DNA of 64,000 nucleotides from Meloidogyne chitwoodi (lineage: Eukaryota; Nematoda; Chromadorea; Rhabditida; Meloidogynidae), in NCBI GenBank assembly GCA_015183035.1, contig JACZZP010000017.1, positions 1,364,001-1,428,000 on the forward strand. Reading direction: 5' to 3'. Position 1 is the stretch's first letter. Every line of letters begins with the position of its first letter. Below the pieces are notes generated by a model that had not been told where the DNA came from, did not search any database, and saw only the letters and a list, made by a program, of their open reading frames with translations. The position numbers and the translations under genes are program-made. Below are positions 11,888 through 23,036 of the stretch, piece after piece.

Positions 11888-13245
11888 ATGATAAAAAACA
11901 AAAATATTAGTCCTAAAATAAAACTTTTTATTGTGTTTTTTCAAATAATTTCGAATATAAACTTAATTTATGCATGTTTACCTCCAGCTGGACAATGTTG
12001 TTCTACTCCAACTTGTACTAATGCACCACCTTGTCAGTCTACAAGTTCAATGCATTCAGGAAGGTTATTTTTCTTTTTTTAATTTTTACTAAATATTTAT
12101 TTAATTTAAGTTATTCAGCTCCTTATTCTAAAGATCATGGTGGCTCTTATGGGGGAAAATATAGTAGTAGTGGTAATGAATATACTAATAGTTATAATAT
12201 GGATAGTAGTCATGAAAGTAGTGGTGGATATGATAAAAGTAGTTATAAAAAAAGCAAATACAGTGGCGGTAAAAAAGGATATAATTCTTATGGAGGAGAT
12301 AATAATTATGAAAGTAGTGGTTATGCTGACAGGTAAATAAAATGATATTTTCTATTAAAAATTAAATTATTTAGTTATAATTCCAAAATTCCTCCACCTT
12401 CTTATTCTTCATATGGCGGAACTTCTCCATATTCACCACCTCCAAACTATTCTTATCAACCTCCAGCTCCTTCATATTCTACAGCCCCAGCATATCCTTC
12501 ACCTCTTCCTCCTCCTACTTATCCATCACTAGCACCTCCTCCTCCTACTTATTCTTCTCCATTACCTCCACCACCTGTCTATCAATCACTCCCTTCACTT
12601 CCAACATCTCCACAAATCTATCAAACACAACAACAAACATCTCCACCAGCATATCCACTTCCTCCAATGCCATCAACTATTGTCTATCCATCTTCTCCAC
12701 TTTCATTACCATCTACTAGTTCTACTACCTCAAATATGTTTCCACAATTAGCTTTACCTAGTGAATATCCACAAATTATTGGTAATAAAATTGTTGGTAC
12801 AACACCATCACTCTATCAAGGACTTTATCAACCGTTAAATGGAAAAGGGGGAGGACTAATTTCTAATGGAGGATTAGCAGAATCTATTGGAAGGTTATAC
12901 ATATATTTAAATAATTAAAAGATTTATTTTATTTTTAGTTTTGACAGTACATCATTATTATCTTTACCTCCTTCAGTTTCACCATCTCAAGACTTTTTTA
13001 GTGGGTCACAATATTTAAATCCTTCAATTACTTCATATCCTCCAAATGGTCCTTTTATTATTAATTTAGCATCTGGAGGAGGACTACAACCTAGTGGATA
13101 TAATAAAAGTACAAAAAAGAAAATAGTTCTTTTAAATAAAGTAAAAGAAAAGAATTCTGTTGCTGCGGCAAAAACTTTAAAAAAAGAAGCCAAATCTTTT
13201 AAAGATTTGGCAATTAATAAAAAACAAGTTGCTAAAACTATTTAA
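11888..13245 (+). CDS. Secreted Gly/Ser/Tyr- and Pro-rich protein (ground-like/cuticular type)
   Basis: Four exons with exact phase: 11888-12063, 12111-12332, 12375-12893, 12939-13245. Each junction splits a Ser codon as AG|T, a regular architecture. A hydrophobic N-terminus (IKLFIVFFQIISNINLIYA) is followed by CLPPAGQCCSTPTC, the type of Cys/Pro start seen in nematode ground-like secreted proteins. Exon 2 is a Gly/Ser/Tyr/Lys low-complexity region (SSGGYDKSSYKKSKYSGG). Exon 3 is a Pro/Tyr/Ser-rich repeat region built on PPP(T/V)Y and SYxPP units. Exon 4 ends in a Lys-rich amphipathic tail (AAAKTLKKEAKSFKDLAINK). Probably a structural extracellular or cuticle-associated protein; the ground-like C-terminal domain itself is not evident, so the family name is tentative. 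Confidence 0.75.
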
Positions 13246-14748
13246 ATATTTTTAATAGGAATTTTTTTTAATTTTTTTTTTATAAATAAGAAAATTTTGA
13301 ACGAAATTTTTTTTATAAATTTTAGCAATAAATTACCTAATAATATTAAGAAATTTTATAAATTTTCGTTCAAATTTTATTTTATTAATTAAAAAATTAT
13401 TGATGTAATTATATTGTTAATAATTATTTGTATAAAACGCTAGTAAATAATATTTTTTATTTTAAAATTTTTATTTAATTAAAAAATAATAATAAGCTTA
13501 TTATTTTATAATATATATTTATATATATTAAATATATATCCCTATTAGGTATATTTTAAATATTTAATTATTTTAAAAATAATTTTATATTTTTTTATTA
13601 TTTAATATTCTATATTTACTATAAACATGTTAACATGTTTTATTTGATCAAATACATAAATAATGTAAATAACTAAAAAAAATAAAATTCCTCAAATATA
13701 TTTTAAGATATTTTCACACTTTTTTTAATTTAAAAAAAAAACAATTTTGTTAGTCAAAGGTCTTTTATGAACTTTATTTATTTAAAAAAGGATTTAAATA
13801 AAATTAATAAATATTCTTATAAAAAAAATTATTTAAAATAAACTTATTTTATTGAACTTAATTTTTTTAATTTAAATCAAATAGTTCAATTCTTTTTTTA
13901 ATAAATAAATAATATTCTTTTAATTTAAACAAATTCTTTTTCTGAAGAACTATTCAATCAAACAAATAAAAAAATTAAAGCATAAGAATCTAAATAATTG
14001 TGAGAATAAAAGGCAAAGTTATAACAAATAAAAGATGATAACAACCCAAAATAAATAAATTTATTAAATAAATATTTAAATATAAAAATTAATTTTATTT
14101 AAAAATTAAATTCCAAAGAAAATATGATTATTTTATTAAATTTATTATTATATTCTGGCAACTAAAAATATAAAAAATTATTTTTCCTAAACCCAATATT
14201 TTCGAAATACTTTTATATCAAAAATTAAAACATTTTTTTTTTGATTAATAATTTTTATATTTAAAAAGCTTTGCTTACTAATTTTTAACTTTCTAACTTT
14301 CACAAAAAAAGGAAGAGAATTTTTTTAAATAATAAAAACATTATATTTTACGAGTTTTTGGCTTCATTTTTATTTCTTTATTTTTATTAAAAAAAAGAAA
14401 ACTTTTTTATATTAAATTACAAGCTTTTCAATTTTGTCGAGTGTCAAATATTTATTGAATAAAATATAAAATTAAACAATCAAGTCATTTTAAATTTTTG
14501 AATTTTTTAACAAACACTCAAATTTAATTTTATAAATTAATTTTAATAAAAGTAAATATTTTAATTTCCTTTTTTTTTAAATTTAAAATAATATTACTTA
14601 ATTAAGACTTAAAATTTTATTTTTTTTTATTAAAGTATCATCTATTTTTTATCCCTTTTGACTTTTTTTAAACAATTCTTTTGTCTATTAATATAAAAAT
14701 AAAATTTATATAATTATTTTTTATTTTATTTAAAGATTTTTATTAAAA
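13246..14748. other. AT-rich intergenic spacer
   Basis: About 1.5 kb at very high AT. Near 13285-13375 there is an inverted pair (ATTTTGAACGAAATTTTT and AAAATTTCGTTCAAA-type sequence around 13300 and 13365). Nothing else stands out; presumed 3' UTR and promoter of the SLC6 gene. Confidence 0.45.
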
Positions 14749-17540
14749 ATGGATTCTTCTATATCGAAAAATATTCCTGAACGAGCGCAATGGTCTAATA
14801 ATTTACAATTTATTTTAACCTGTATTGGATATGCTGTAGGCTTAGGAAGTATTTTTTTAAATAAATAATTATTTATTTATTTATAATTTATTTTTTATAG
14901 ATTTATGGAGATTTCCTTCTTTAGCATATGAACATGGTGGAGGTATTAATTAATTTATTAATTTATTTTTAAATTTATTTAATATATTAAAGGTGCCTTT
15001 TTAATTCCTTATTTAATTTGCTCTTTTATTGTTGGTTTACCTCTTCTTCATCTTGAAATGTCACTTGGACAATTTAGCCAAGGTGGTCCTGCTGTTGTTT
15101 ATGGAAGGATTAGACCTGTTTTTCAAGGTAATATTATTAATTTAATTTTATAAATTAATTTCTTTTAAATATTTAATTTTTAACTATTTTCAGGAATTGG
15201 TTGGAGTATGGTTAATTTATTTAAATATTTTATAAAAAAATAATTTTTTTTTAATTTTAAAGTCAGCAATTTCACTAATGGTATCTGTTTACTATAATGT
15301 TAGTTTTTTATTATTAGTTTTTAAATATTTTATTTTGTTAGGTAATTGTTGCTTGGGTGCTTATTTATCTTTGGACTGTAAATTTTATTTTTAAATTTAT
15401 TTTATAATTTTATTTTTAATTTTTATAGATAATAACAGGCCATTCAGGAGATTGGGCTTCCTGTAAAAATGAATTTAATACAATTTGTATTTTTTAATAT
15501 TTATTTATTTAAAATATGTTTTTTAAAAAAAAAAGATTGTCAATCAACATTAGAAGATAATTTTTGTAGTGAACAACTTTCTAAAGAAAATGATAAAAAT
15601 ATTTTAGCATTTTATTTTAATAAAAGTTGTTATTCATTTAATGATAATATAGCATTAAATACAAGAAAAGAAGCATTTATTAATTTATCTCCAGTTAGTG
15701 CATCTGAAGAATTTTTTGAGTAATTTTTAAAATTAATTAATTATTTTATTTTTTATAGAAATTATGTTTTGGAAAAGACTTCTACTTTAAATGAATTTGG
15801 GGGAATTAATTTAAAAGTTGCTTTAGCTTTAGCAATTGCTTGGATACTTACAGCCTCAGTATTAGTTAAAGGAGTAAAAATAATGGGAAAGTAATTATTA
15901 ATTTTTATAATAATTTTTAATTAAAAAAAAAAGAATTTCATATTTCACTGCAACCATTCCCTATGTTATAATTGTTATTTTATTTATTCGTGGTATTACA
16001 TTGGATGGTTCTTCTATTGGTTTAGATTATTATATTTTTAATCCTGATTTTAGTGTAATTCTTGATCCTTTGGTAAATAAAAATAAAAAATAATTTTAAT
16101 TTTTAATATTTATTTTTAGACTTGGAGGGCAGCAGCAACGCAAGTATGTTATAGTCTTTCTGTTGGATTTGGAGGAATACTTTCATTATCAAGCTATAAT
16201 CCAAGAACACACAATTGTTATAGAGATGCTTTTATTATTACAATAGCAGATGGTAAGAGAATATTTAAATTAAAAATAATTTTCTAAAAATAATTTTTTT
16301 AAAAAGGCTTTATGTCAATTTTTGGAGGAACAGCAGTTTTTTCAGTTTTGGGTTTTATGAGTAAACAATTAGATGCAAAAATACAAACTGTTGTACAAAG
16401 TGGAACAGGACTTGCATTTATTGCATATCCTGAGGTTATTCTTTTAAATATTTTATTTAAATTTATTTAAATAAAAAAGGCAATGAGTAGAATGCCCCTT
16501 CCTTGGCTTTGGTCTTTTCTCTTCTTTTTAATGCTTTTTATACTTGGAATTAGTTCTCAATTTGGATTAGCTGAAGTAATGTGTACAGCAATATATGATC
16601 AATTTCCTAATGTTAGACCTTATCGTAGTTGGCTTTCAATTAGTGTTTGTTCAACACTTTTCTTTGCTGGACTTATTATGTGTACAAGGGTAAATAAATA
16701 ATTTATTTTATTTTAATTTAACTTTTTTTTTAATAGTCTGGAATATTTTACTTTAATATTTTTAATGATTATTCTGCTTCATTTTCATTATTATTAATGG
16801 TTATTTTAGAAATTATTTTAATTGTCTACATTTATGGTTTTCTTTTTTAAATTAATTATATTTTTCTAATTTATTTAGGTCTTCCTAATTTTTTGGATGA
16901 TTTACGTTCAATGTTTGGATATTCTCATAATTGGTTAGGTCGTTTATTTGGTCCAACTGGTTATTATATACAAGCAATTTGGTGTTTTTTGGCACCTCTA
17001 CAAATTACTGTAAATTTATTTTTATTTTTTAATTCTTATAATATTATTTAAAAAAAAAAAGATATTATTTATTGTTGTATTAATTACACAAATTTCTCAT
17101 AATTTAACTTATGGAAAAGGCAAAAGGTTATATGAATATCCAAATTGGGCAATTGCTTTAGGTTGGCTAATATCTTTTATACCTATTTTATTATTGCCAA
17201 TAATGATTATTTATAATTTATGGAAATTTCAAAGAAAAGGAAAAGTAAATATTTTTTAATTTATAAATAAATAATTATTTTAAAGAATTGGAAGGAATTA
17301 TTTAAACTTCAACCAAAATGGCCTTCCTATGAAAAAAGAATTATTTTTGAAAAACCTTTTTGTTATTTATTATCTAAATTAAATCCAATAATTTCTAGTA
17401 GGATTAACCCTATTAATCAACAAAATAAAAATATTTCAAAACAAGAAGGTTATAGTAGTAGTGGAATAAATAATTCAAGAATATTACAAGCAGAAACAGA
17501 AGTTAAAATTAAATGTGAAACACTTTCATTACATTTTTAA
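14749..17540 (+). CDS. SLC6-family sodium:neurotransmitter/amino-acid symporter
   Basis: A multipass membrane transporter of the SNF family, coupling Na+ (and usually Cl-) to uptake of amino acids or amines. The N-terminus is short ([18 protein letters not shown]) before TM1. TM1-TM2 carry the signature ...[29 protein letters not shown], followed by [13 protein letters not shown]. Extracellular loop 2 keeps a Cys pair around WASCKNEFN...CQSTL (about 15458-15545), joined across an intron at about 15486-15533. Later blocks include [20 protein letters not shown] (16142-16202) and [18 protein letters not shown]. The C-terminus ends [11 protein letters not shown]. About 16 small introns. Length of roughly 640 residues is normal for the family. 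The substrate cannot be assigned from sequence by eye; C. elegans has many snf paralogues. Confidence 0.92.
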
Positions 17541-17903
17541 ATTTAATTTTATTATTTTTTTAGTTTTTTTAATGTAAATTTTAAATTATATATTATAATT
17601 TCAACTTGTGAAATTTTATAAAATTTCTAATAAATTTTTATTTTTTAATGAAAATTATAATATTAAAAAATAAATAAATTTACTCACCTTTAAATAAATT
17701 TAAAAAATATTAAAATATTAAATGAGTCAGTCATAAGGATGTACTTTTGTTGACGATTATCATTTTTTTGTCAATTTTTATTTAAATATACTTTGAATAT
17801 TTAATTTGTTCAGATGAATATATTTGGCTAAATAAAAGACTCAACAAAATTTAAATTATAAATATATTTTAAAATAATTTTATCTTTATTTATTAAATAA
17901 ATA
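17541..17903. other. Intergenic spacer
   Basis: 363 bp of AT-rich sequence between two co-directional genes; no feature seen. Confidence 0.5.
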
Positions 17904-18245
17904 ATGAATTATCGCCAAATTTTCTTTTTATTTTTGATTTTAGCTTTTATATGTCAAATTAGTGCTGCGGTAAAAAAATTTTTTAATTATAAGTAAAATA
18001 ATTTAATAAATAATTATATAAAGTTTTGGCCGCCATTCCCTTGGTTTCGTAAACAAAATAAAGAATCAGACTCTTCTTCTTCAGAAGAAGGTCCTCCCTT
18101 CAAAAGAGGACATCATCATAGACATCATAAACATAAAAGTCATGAACATGGTCATCATCATCATACTAAAAGTAATTGTCATTCAACAAAATTACCTTCT
18201 TCAACTTCTATTGGAATATCTTCTACTTCTTCAACAACAACTTAA
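17904..18245 (+). CDS. Small secreted histidine-rich protein
   Basis: Two exons (17904-17969 and 18024-18245) encode 95 residues. Exon 1 is exactly a signal peptide, MNYRQIFFLFLILAFICQIS then AA. The mature part begins with FWPPFPWFRKQ, then an acidic Ser cluster (ESDSSSSEEG), then a His/Lys-rich block at about residues 53-74 (HHHRHHKHKSHEHGHHHH), and a Ser/Thr-rich tail (STSIGISSTSSTTT) that could be O-glycosylated. One Cys only (NCHSTK). The His block suggests divalent metal binding; this is inference. No family is recognised. Confidence 0.8.
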
Positions 18246-18357
18246 TATATATTTTTGAAATTATTTAAATTAATATTTAGATAATAGAACAAATGAAATA
18301 AATGAAATATATAAATAAACTTAATATTTAATTAATTAATTAGTAAAGATAAAATAA

Positions 18358-20668
18358 TTAAATTGAAATAATGGCACAAATAAATATAAAAATAATTAAT
18401 AAAATAATAACTAAATAATAATTATTATTAAAATTATTATTTAAAAAATTAAAATATTTATCTCCTAATCTTTTTGTTCTAAAAATATCATTTTTTCTAT
18501 AAGCCCATTTAAGCCAAAAATTTTGTAGATTTTGATTAATTTGTCGATAAGTTTTAATCATTTTTGAGACTTTTAAAGCTCTTTTTAAATAATTATTATA
18601 ATTTAATTCTAAAATAGACATTTTAACAATTAATTCACCTAACCAAATATTTTTTATACAAATTAATTCTGACATTCCTAAATCAACAAGACGTTGTAAA
18701 TTTGAAGGTTGATCACCCTAATATTTATTTTTATAATTTTAATATTTTAATTAAATACTTGTAAAGGTATTCCTAAAATTGGTTTTCCAAACATAAGTGC
18801 TTCATTTAAAGTATTAACACCTCCATGAAGAATTGAATATTTTAACTTTGGATGAGCTATAATAAATTTAATAAAAAATATTTAATTAATTAAAAAAAGA
18901 ACCTAAAAGTAATTTAATAGGTGCCCATTTAACAATTTTAATATTTAATGGTAAATTTATTTTAATTTTATTTAAAATTTGTTTAATAGGACTATTTGTT
19001 TGCCAAATAATTAAATAAGATGAAGAGGCAAAGGCATTCAAAAAAATTTTTAATAAATATTTAGGCATATATTCAACCTAAATAAATTAAATATATTTAT
19101 TAAAATATTTTATTAAAAAATTAAATATAAATTTAAAATAATTTATTATAACCTTAGCAATACTTCCAAAGCTAACTAATATAAAATTTCTTTTATCAAT
19201 TTCTACCCAATCAATTTCTGGAAATTCTGATTGAATTTTTTTATATTTATTTTTTTGTTCTAAATTTATTATTAATTTTTTATTATTTTGATAATTAATT
19301 ATTTTATTATTTTTTAAATAATTATTTAAAGTAATATTTGTTTTAAAAGAATAACAAGTTGAATTAATTAATAAAGAATGACAATTATTATTATTTAATT
19401 TTAATTTATTTTCAAAAATAATATTTTTAAATAAAATTTGATAATCTTCAACATCTCTAAAATTAATTTATTAAAAGAATATTTAATTTTTAAAATACCC
19501 GCAATTAGAACAACCAAAATGTTTAATTCGATTACTCATTGGTTTTATTGGTTCTGTAAGAAATTCAGAACGTCCAGCATAAAATAATTTTCTTTTATCC
19601 AAATTAATCTTAATTTAATTAAATAATAAATAAATTTAAAAAAAGAAAAAACATTTTCATGTCCAATAGAAGCATAAAATTTATTTGCCAAGTATTCTTG
19701 AATAGATTTTCCGATAAAAATAATTAAAAACCATAAAGTATTTCTTAAACGTGTAAAAAAGTTTTTTAAATCTTTTGGGGAAAAAAAAGTTCCAGTAACA
19801 GGATATGCTGAAGGTAATAATTCTACATTAAATGAAGAACTATAAACATCACAAATTGGCCAATTTGAATATTGAATAATTATTGGAGATGATTTTAATA
19901 ATTTTGTAGACATTGTAAAACATTCCTTTATTTTTAAATAATTTTTAAAAAATAATAATTAAAATAATTTACTTGAACAATATGATCTACAACAATTAAA
20001 TCAACATTTACATTTTTTATAAAATCTTGAAACATTTTATTTTTAACAAATTGTTCACAAAGACGATTATTCCAACGTAAAATATTAAAGAAAAATAAAG
20101 CACCACGAATATCCCAAGGTGCTCCCTTTTTAAATAAAATTATTTAAATAAAATAATATTTTAATAAAATACATGATCAATAGGTATATTTAATTCCCAT
20201 AAAAGCTTTTGGCCATATAATTTTAATTGTTTTAATTCTTTTATTATTTTCTCTTCTTTTAATGCTAATTCAGATTTTTTAGATTTTTTAATAATATTAG
20301 TAGATTTATCTAAAATTAAACAATTCCAATCCTTTGGTTTTTGTATTTTCCCAAATCCAAAATTATAAATAAATATTTGTAACCAATTAATTTTAATTTT
20401 TTGAGGTAAAGAAATTTTTGTTTTATTTTGAAAAATATTATTTTTATAATTTTTTAATTCTTCAGATAAATTCATATTTTCAAATATAAGACCTACTTCT
20501 CTCATCTATAATTTAAATAAATTTTAAAAATTAAAAAATATTTGCCATAATATCATGTGAATAACATCCACTACTCGCAAATAGGGCAATTTCTTGTCCA
20601 TAAATAATTAAAATAAATTTAAAAATTAAAAAATAGCTTATTAGAATTAAAATAATTAAATTAAACAT
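18358..20668 (-). CDS. UDP-glycosyltransferase (UGT, GT1 family)
   Basis: An ER membrane enzyme transferring a sugar from UDP-sugar to lipophilic acceptors in detoxification and hormone metabolism. Exon 1 (20668-20546) gives a hydrophobic signal (MFNLIILILISYFLIF) then LFASSGCYSHDIM, the usual substrate-side start. The middle has VDLIVVDHIVQ. The C-terminal sugar-nucleotide domain has ILVSFGSIAKV (about 19190-19155), then VKWAPI, HPKLKYSILHGGVNTLNEAL (about 18855-18800, the HGG of the UGT signature), GKPILGIPLQ and GDQPSNLQRLVDLG. It ends with a TM anchor (YYLVIILLIIFIFICAIISI) and essentially no cytosolic tail. The first intron (20545-20506) starts with GC rather than GT: only this splice keeps frame into MREVGLIFENMN. 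About 9 exons; complete. Confidence 0.9.
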
Positions 20669-21220
20669 TTATTTATTTATTTTTAGATTATTTTTATTAA
20701 AAAAACTAAAAATATTATGTAATAAAATATAATTTAGGGTTTAAAATATATAAAAGTTCTCTTCAAAAACAAGATCAAATAAAAACAGATCAGACATATT
20801 ATTATTAGGTCATTTATTCAATTTATTTAACTACATGAGGGGATTATCTTGTCAATGTCAATAATGGACAAATTGAATAATCTCAAAAGTAAAAATAAAA
20901 GTTTTTTAATATAATTAAAATTTAATTTTTGTTAAATACGATTGTAATTCCAAATTTTGAATTTTGCTACATAAGTTTTATTCGAATTTTGAGTGATATT
21001 AAATTGTTCCCTTCATATTTTATTAAGTTATAATTCTGACAAAGGAGGGGTCGGCAAGTGACCGTGGAAGTTCGGGATGAAACTTGGTGGGTAGATAGAT
21101 TGACCCCCCTTTGTATTGCAAAATTTTAACCGTTTTTGCCCAATGAGCTTGGGTACCGAGTTATGGGACCTTAAAGTTTTCTTTTCCGCATATAATCATT
21201 TTATTTCTTATACAATTATG

Positions 21221-21290
21221 TCTCTCGTTGGTGCAGTGCTATTGCTGCCGACTATGACTTTTTCACCTAGGTTCGAATCCTTTTCGGAGA
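21221..21290 (+). other. tRNA-like block with B-box (left palindrome arm)
   Basis: Contains GGTTCGAATCC (21270-21280), an excellent pol III B box/T-loop, and GGTGCAGTG (21230-21238) at A-box distance. Ends TCTCTCG (5') and TCGGAGA (3') pair at six of seven positions, allowing GU. However, the T stem has two mismatches and no anticodon stem can be formed, so this is a degenerate tRNA or a tRNA-derived (SINE-like) head rather than a functional tRNA. Confidence 0.35.
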
Positions 21291-21805
21291 AAATAATTTA
21301 TTTTACCCCCAATTTCAAAAGAAATTATAATAAGAAAGGGAAAAATATTTTATTATTAAATAAAATCTAGGAAAGGTTAAAAATAAAATTTTTTTTTATT
21401 ACAAATGTTTTAAATTAATGAAAATAAAAATTATAATACAATTTTAATTAAATATTTAATTTAATTAAAAAGATATTTCTGTTTAAATTTCTTTTGTTTT
21501 AATATTTTAACAAAACTAAATATTTTATAAAATATGAAAAAAAAGACCTAGACTAAAAATAAGAATATGTCCTTTTATTATACATATTTGTAAAAATATG
21601 TAGATTTTTAATTTATTTTTTAAATTTATATTTAATTTACAAATAGAATAAATATTAATTAGTTAATATAAAAATATGTAAATATTTTTTCTTTAATTTT
21701 AAAAAAATTTTATTTTTAACCTTTCCTAGATTTTATTTAATAATAAAATATTTTTCCCTTTCTTATTATAATTTCTTTTGAAATTGGGGGTAAAATAAAT
21801 TATTT

Positions 21806-21875
21806 TCTCCGAAAAGGATTCGAACCTAGGTGAAAAAGTCATAGTCGGCAGCAATAGCACTGCACCAACGAGAGA
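21806..21875 (-). other. tRNA-like block with B-box (right palindrome arm)
   Basis: Exact mirror copy of the block at 21221-21290, on the opposite strand, with the same B box and the same defects. Confidence 0.35.
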
Positions 21876-22129
21876 CATAATTGTATAAGAAATAAAATGA
21901 TTATATGCGGAAAAGAAAACTTTAAGGTCCCATAACTCGGTACCCAAGCTCATTGGGCAAAAACGGTTAAAATTTTGCAATACAAAGGGGGGTCAATCTA
22001 TCTACCCACCAAGTTTCATCCCGAACTTCCACGGTCACTTGCCGACCCCTCCTTTGTGAGGTAATATTCTGATTTAGGTTTTAATTATTTTTCAGTGAAC
22101 ACTACCTATTATGGAATTACTCTTTCTAA

Positions 22130-22888
22130 TAGGGTTGTTCCCCGCCCCCGTCCCCGTCCCCGAACCCCGGGGAATTTTGATACTTTTTTAAATTTTCCCC
22201 GTCCCCCCCGTGACGAAAAAAAAATTTTTCCCCGTCCCCCCCCCCCCCGTTTCAAAAATTCCCCGAAGCACTCCCCGTCTCTTATTTTACCTTTATAACT
22301 TAACATTTTTTATCTCACTCGCGACTCAAAAGTCGCGATAAAATTTCGAATTTGTATATTTTTTCCTTTATTTTTCTAATAGTTTTCCCAGATCTGCGGA
22401 TTTATCCTCATTTTGTGGTTTTTTAAGATGCCGGTGAGGATTTTTTAGAATTAGCTTTAAATTTCATTAAAAATTGTTATTTTTTGGTTAAATTTTTGCA
22501 ACTAGAGTACATTTATTCTTCAAAATTTTTTGCCTGCGGCGCTAAAAAGGTGAATTTTTAGCAACTAGAGTACAATAAATTTTAAAAATTTTCGCCTGCG
22601 GCACAAAAAAATTAAATTTTTTGCTAAGAAGTTTAAAAAACCTTAAAATTCTTACCTAAGGCATAAAAATGATCAATTTTTGGCAATTAAAGTGCAATAA
22701 TTAAAAAAAATTTCGCCTACGGCATTGAAAATTTCCCCGAAAATCCCCGCTAAAAAATTTTCCCCGTCCCCGTCCCCCCCCCCCCCCGTGACGAAAAAAA
22801 AATTTTTCCCCGTCCCCGCCCCCCCCTTTCCAAAAATTCCCCGAAAAGTTTCCCCGTGGTCCTCCCCCCCCGACGGGGAACAACCCTA
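22130..22888. mobile_element. hAT-type MITE, 759 bp, with C-rich ends
   Basis: Terminal inverted repeats TAGGGTTGTTCCCCG and CGGGGAACAACCCTA are flanked by an exact 8-bp duplication CTTTCTAA (22122-22129 and 22889-22896), which fits the hAT consensus nTnnnnAn. Subterminal zones are C/G homopolymer-like (CCCCGTCCCC runs) at both ends. The middle (about 22480-22735) has four diverged tandem units of about 65-70 bp, each with GCAACTAGAGTACA-like and GCCTGCGGC-like motifs. No transposase. It lies only about 70 bp from the palindrome. Confidence 0.92.
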
Positions 22889-23036
22889 CTTTCTAATAGT
22901 AAACTTTAAAAAAATTTCAGAGATTGAATAAAATAATTAAAATTTTTATTTCAATATTAAATAAAATTCAATAATTTTTAAGGTCTTATTTAAAAATATC
23001 AAATTAAAAAGAATAATATATTTATTTATTTTTTAA

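Larger units (their letters stand above)
21039..22057. repeat. 1,019-bp perfect inverted repeat (palindrome)
   Basis: Arms of about 357 bp (21039-21395 and 21701-22057) are exact reverse complements as far as I can follow them, separated by about 305 bp of AT-rich spacer. The identity is broken only at 21038/22058 and in the T-run at the inner edge. Each arm contains, outside to inside: a foldable 76-nt block (21039-21114), a GC-richer 100-nt block, a tRNA-like block (21221-21290) and AT-rich sequence. There are no clear target-site duplications outside the arms. The open frame across each arm is not a gene: it has no family resemblance and arises identically from both strands. Confidence 0.9.

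Noticed and set aside
12137..12340. Second-frame open frame over the Gly/Ser-rich exon
   Set aside because: Shadow of the real exon 12111-12332, whose phase is fixed by its splice sites.
21221..21290. A functional tRNA gene
   Set aside because: The B box is excellent, but the T stem has mismatches and no anticodon stem-loop can be folded.
21116..21980. Identical 84-residue open frames on both strands of the palindrome as a protein gene
   Set aside because: They are mirror copies caused by the inverted repeat, need a non-ATG start, show no family resemblance, and cover the tRNA-like block.
22095..22931. Pro- and Gly-rich open frames (RPRPRPRT, GGGGRG)
   Set aside because: They are translations of the C/G-rich ends of the hAT MITE.
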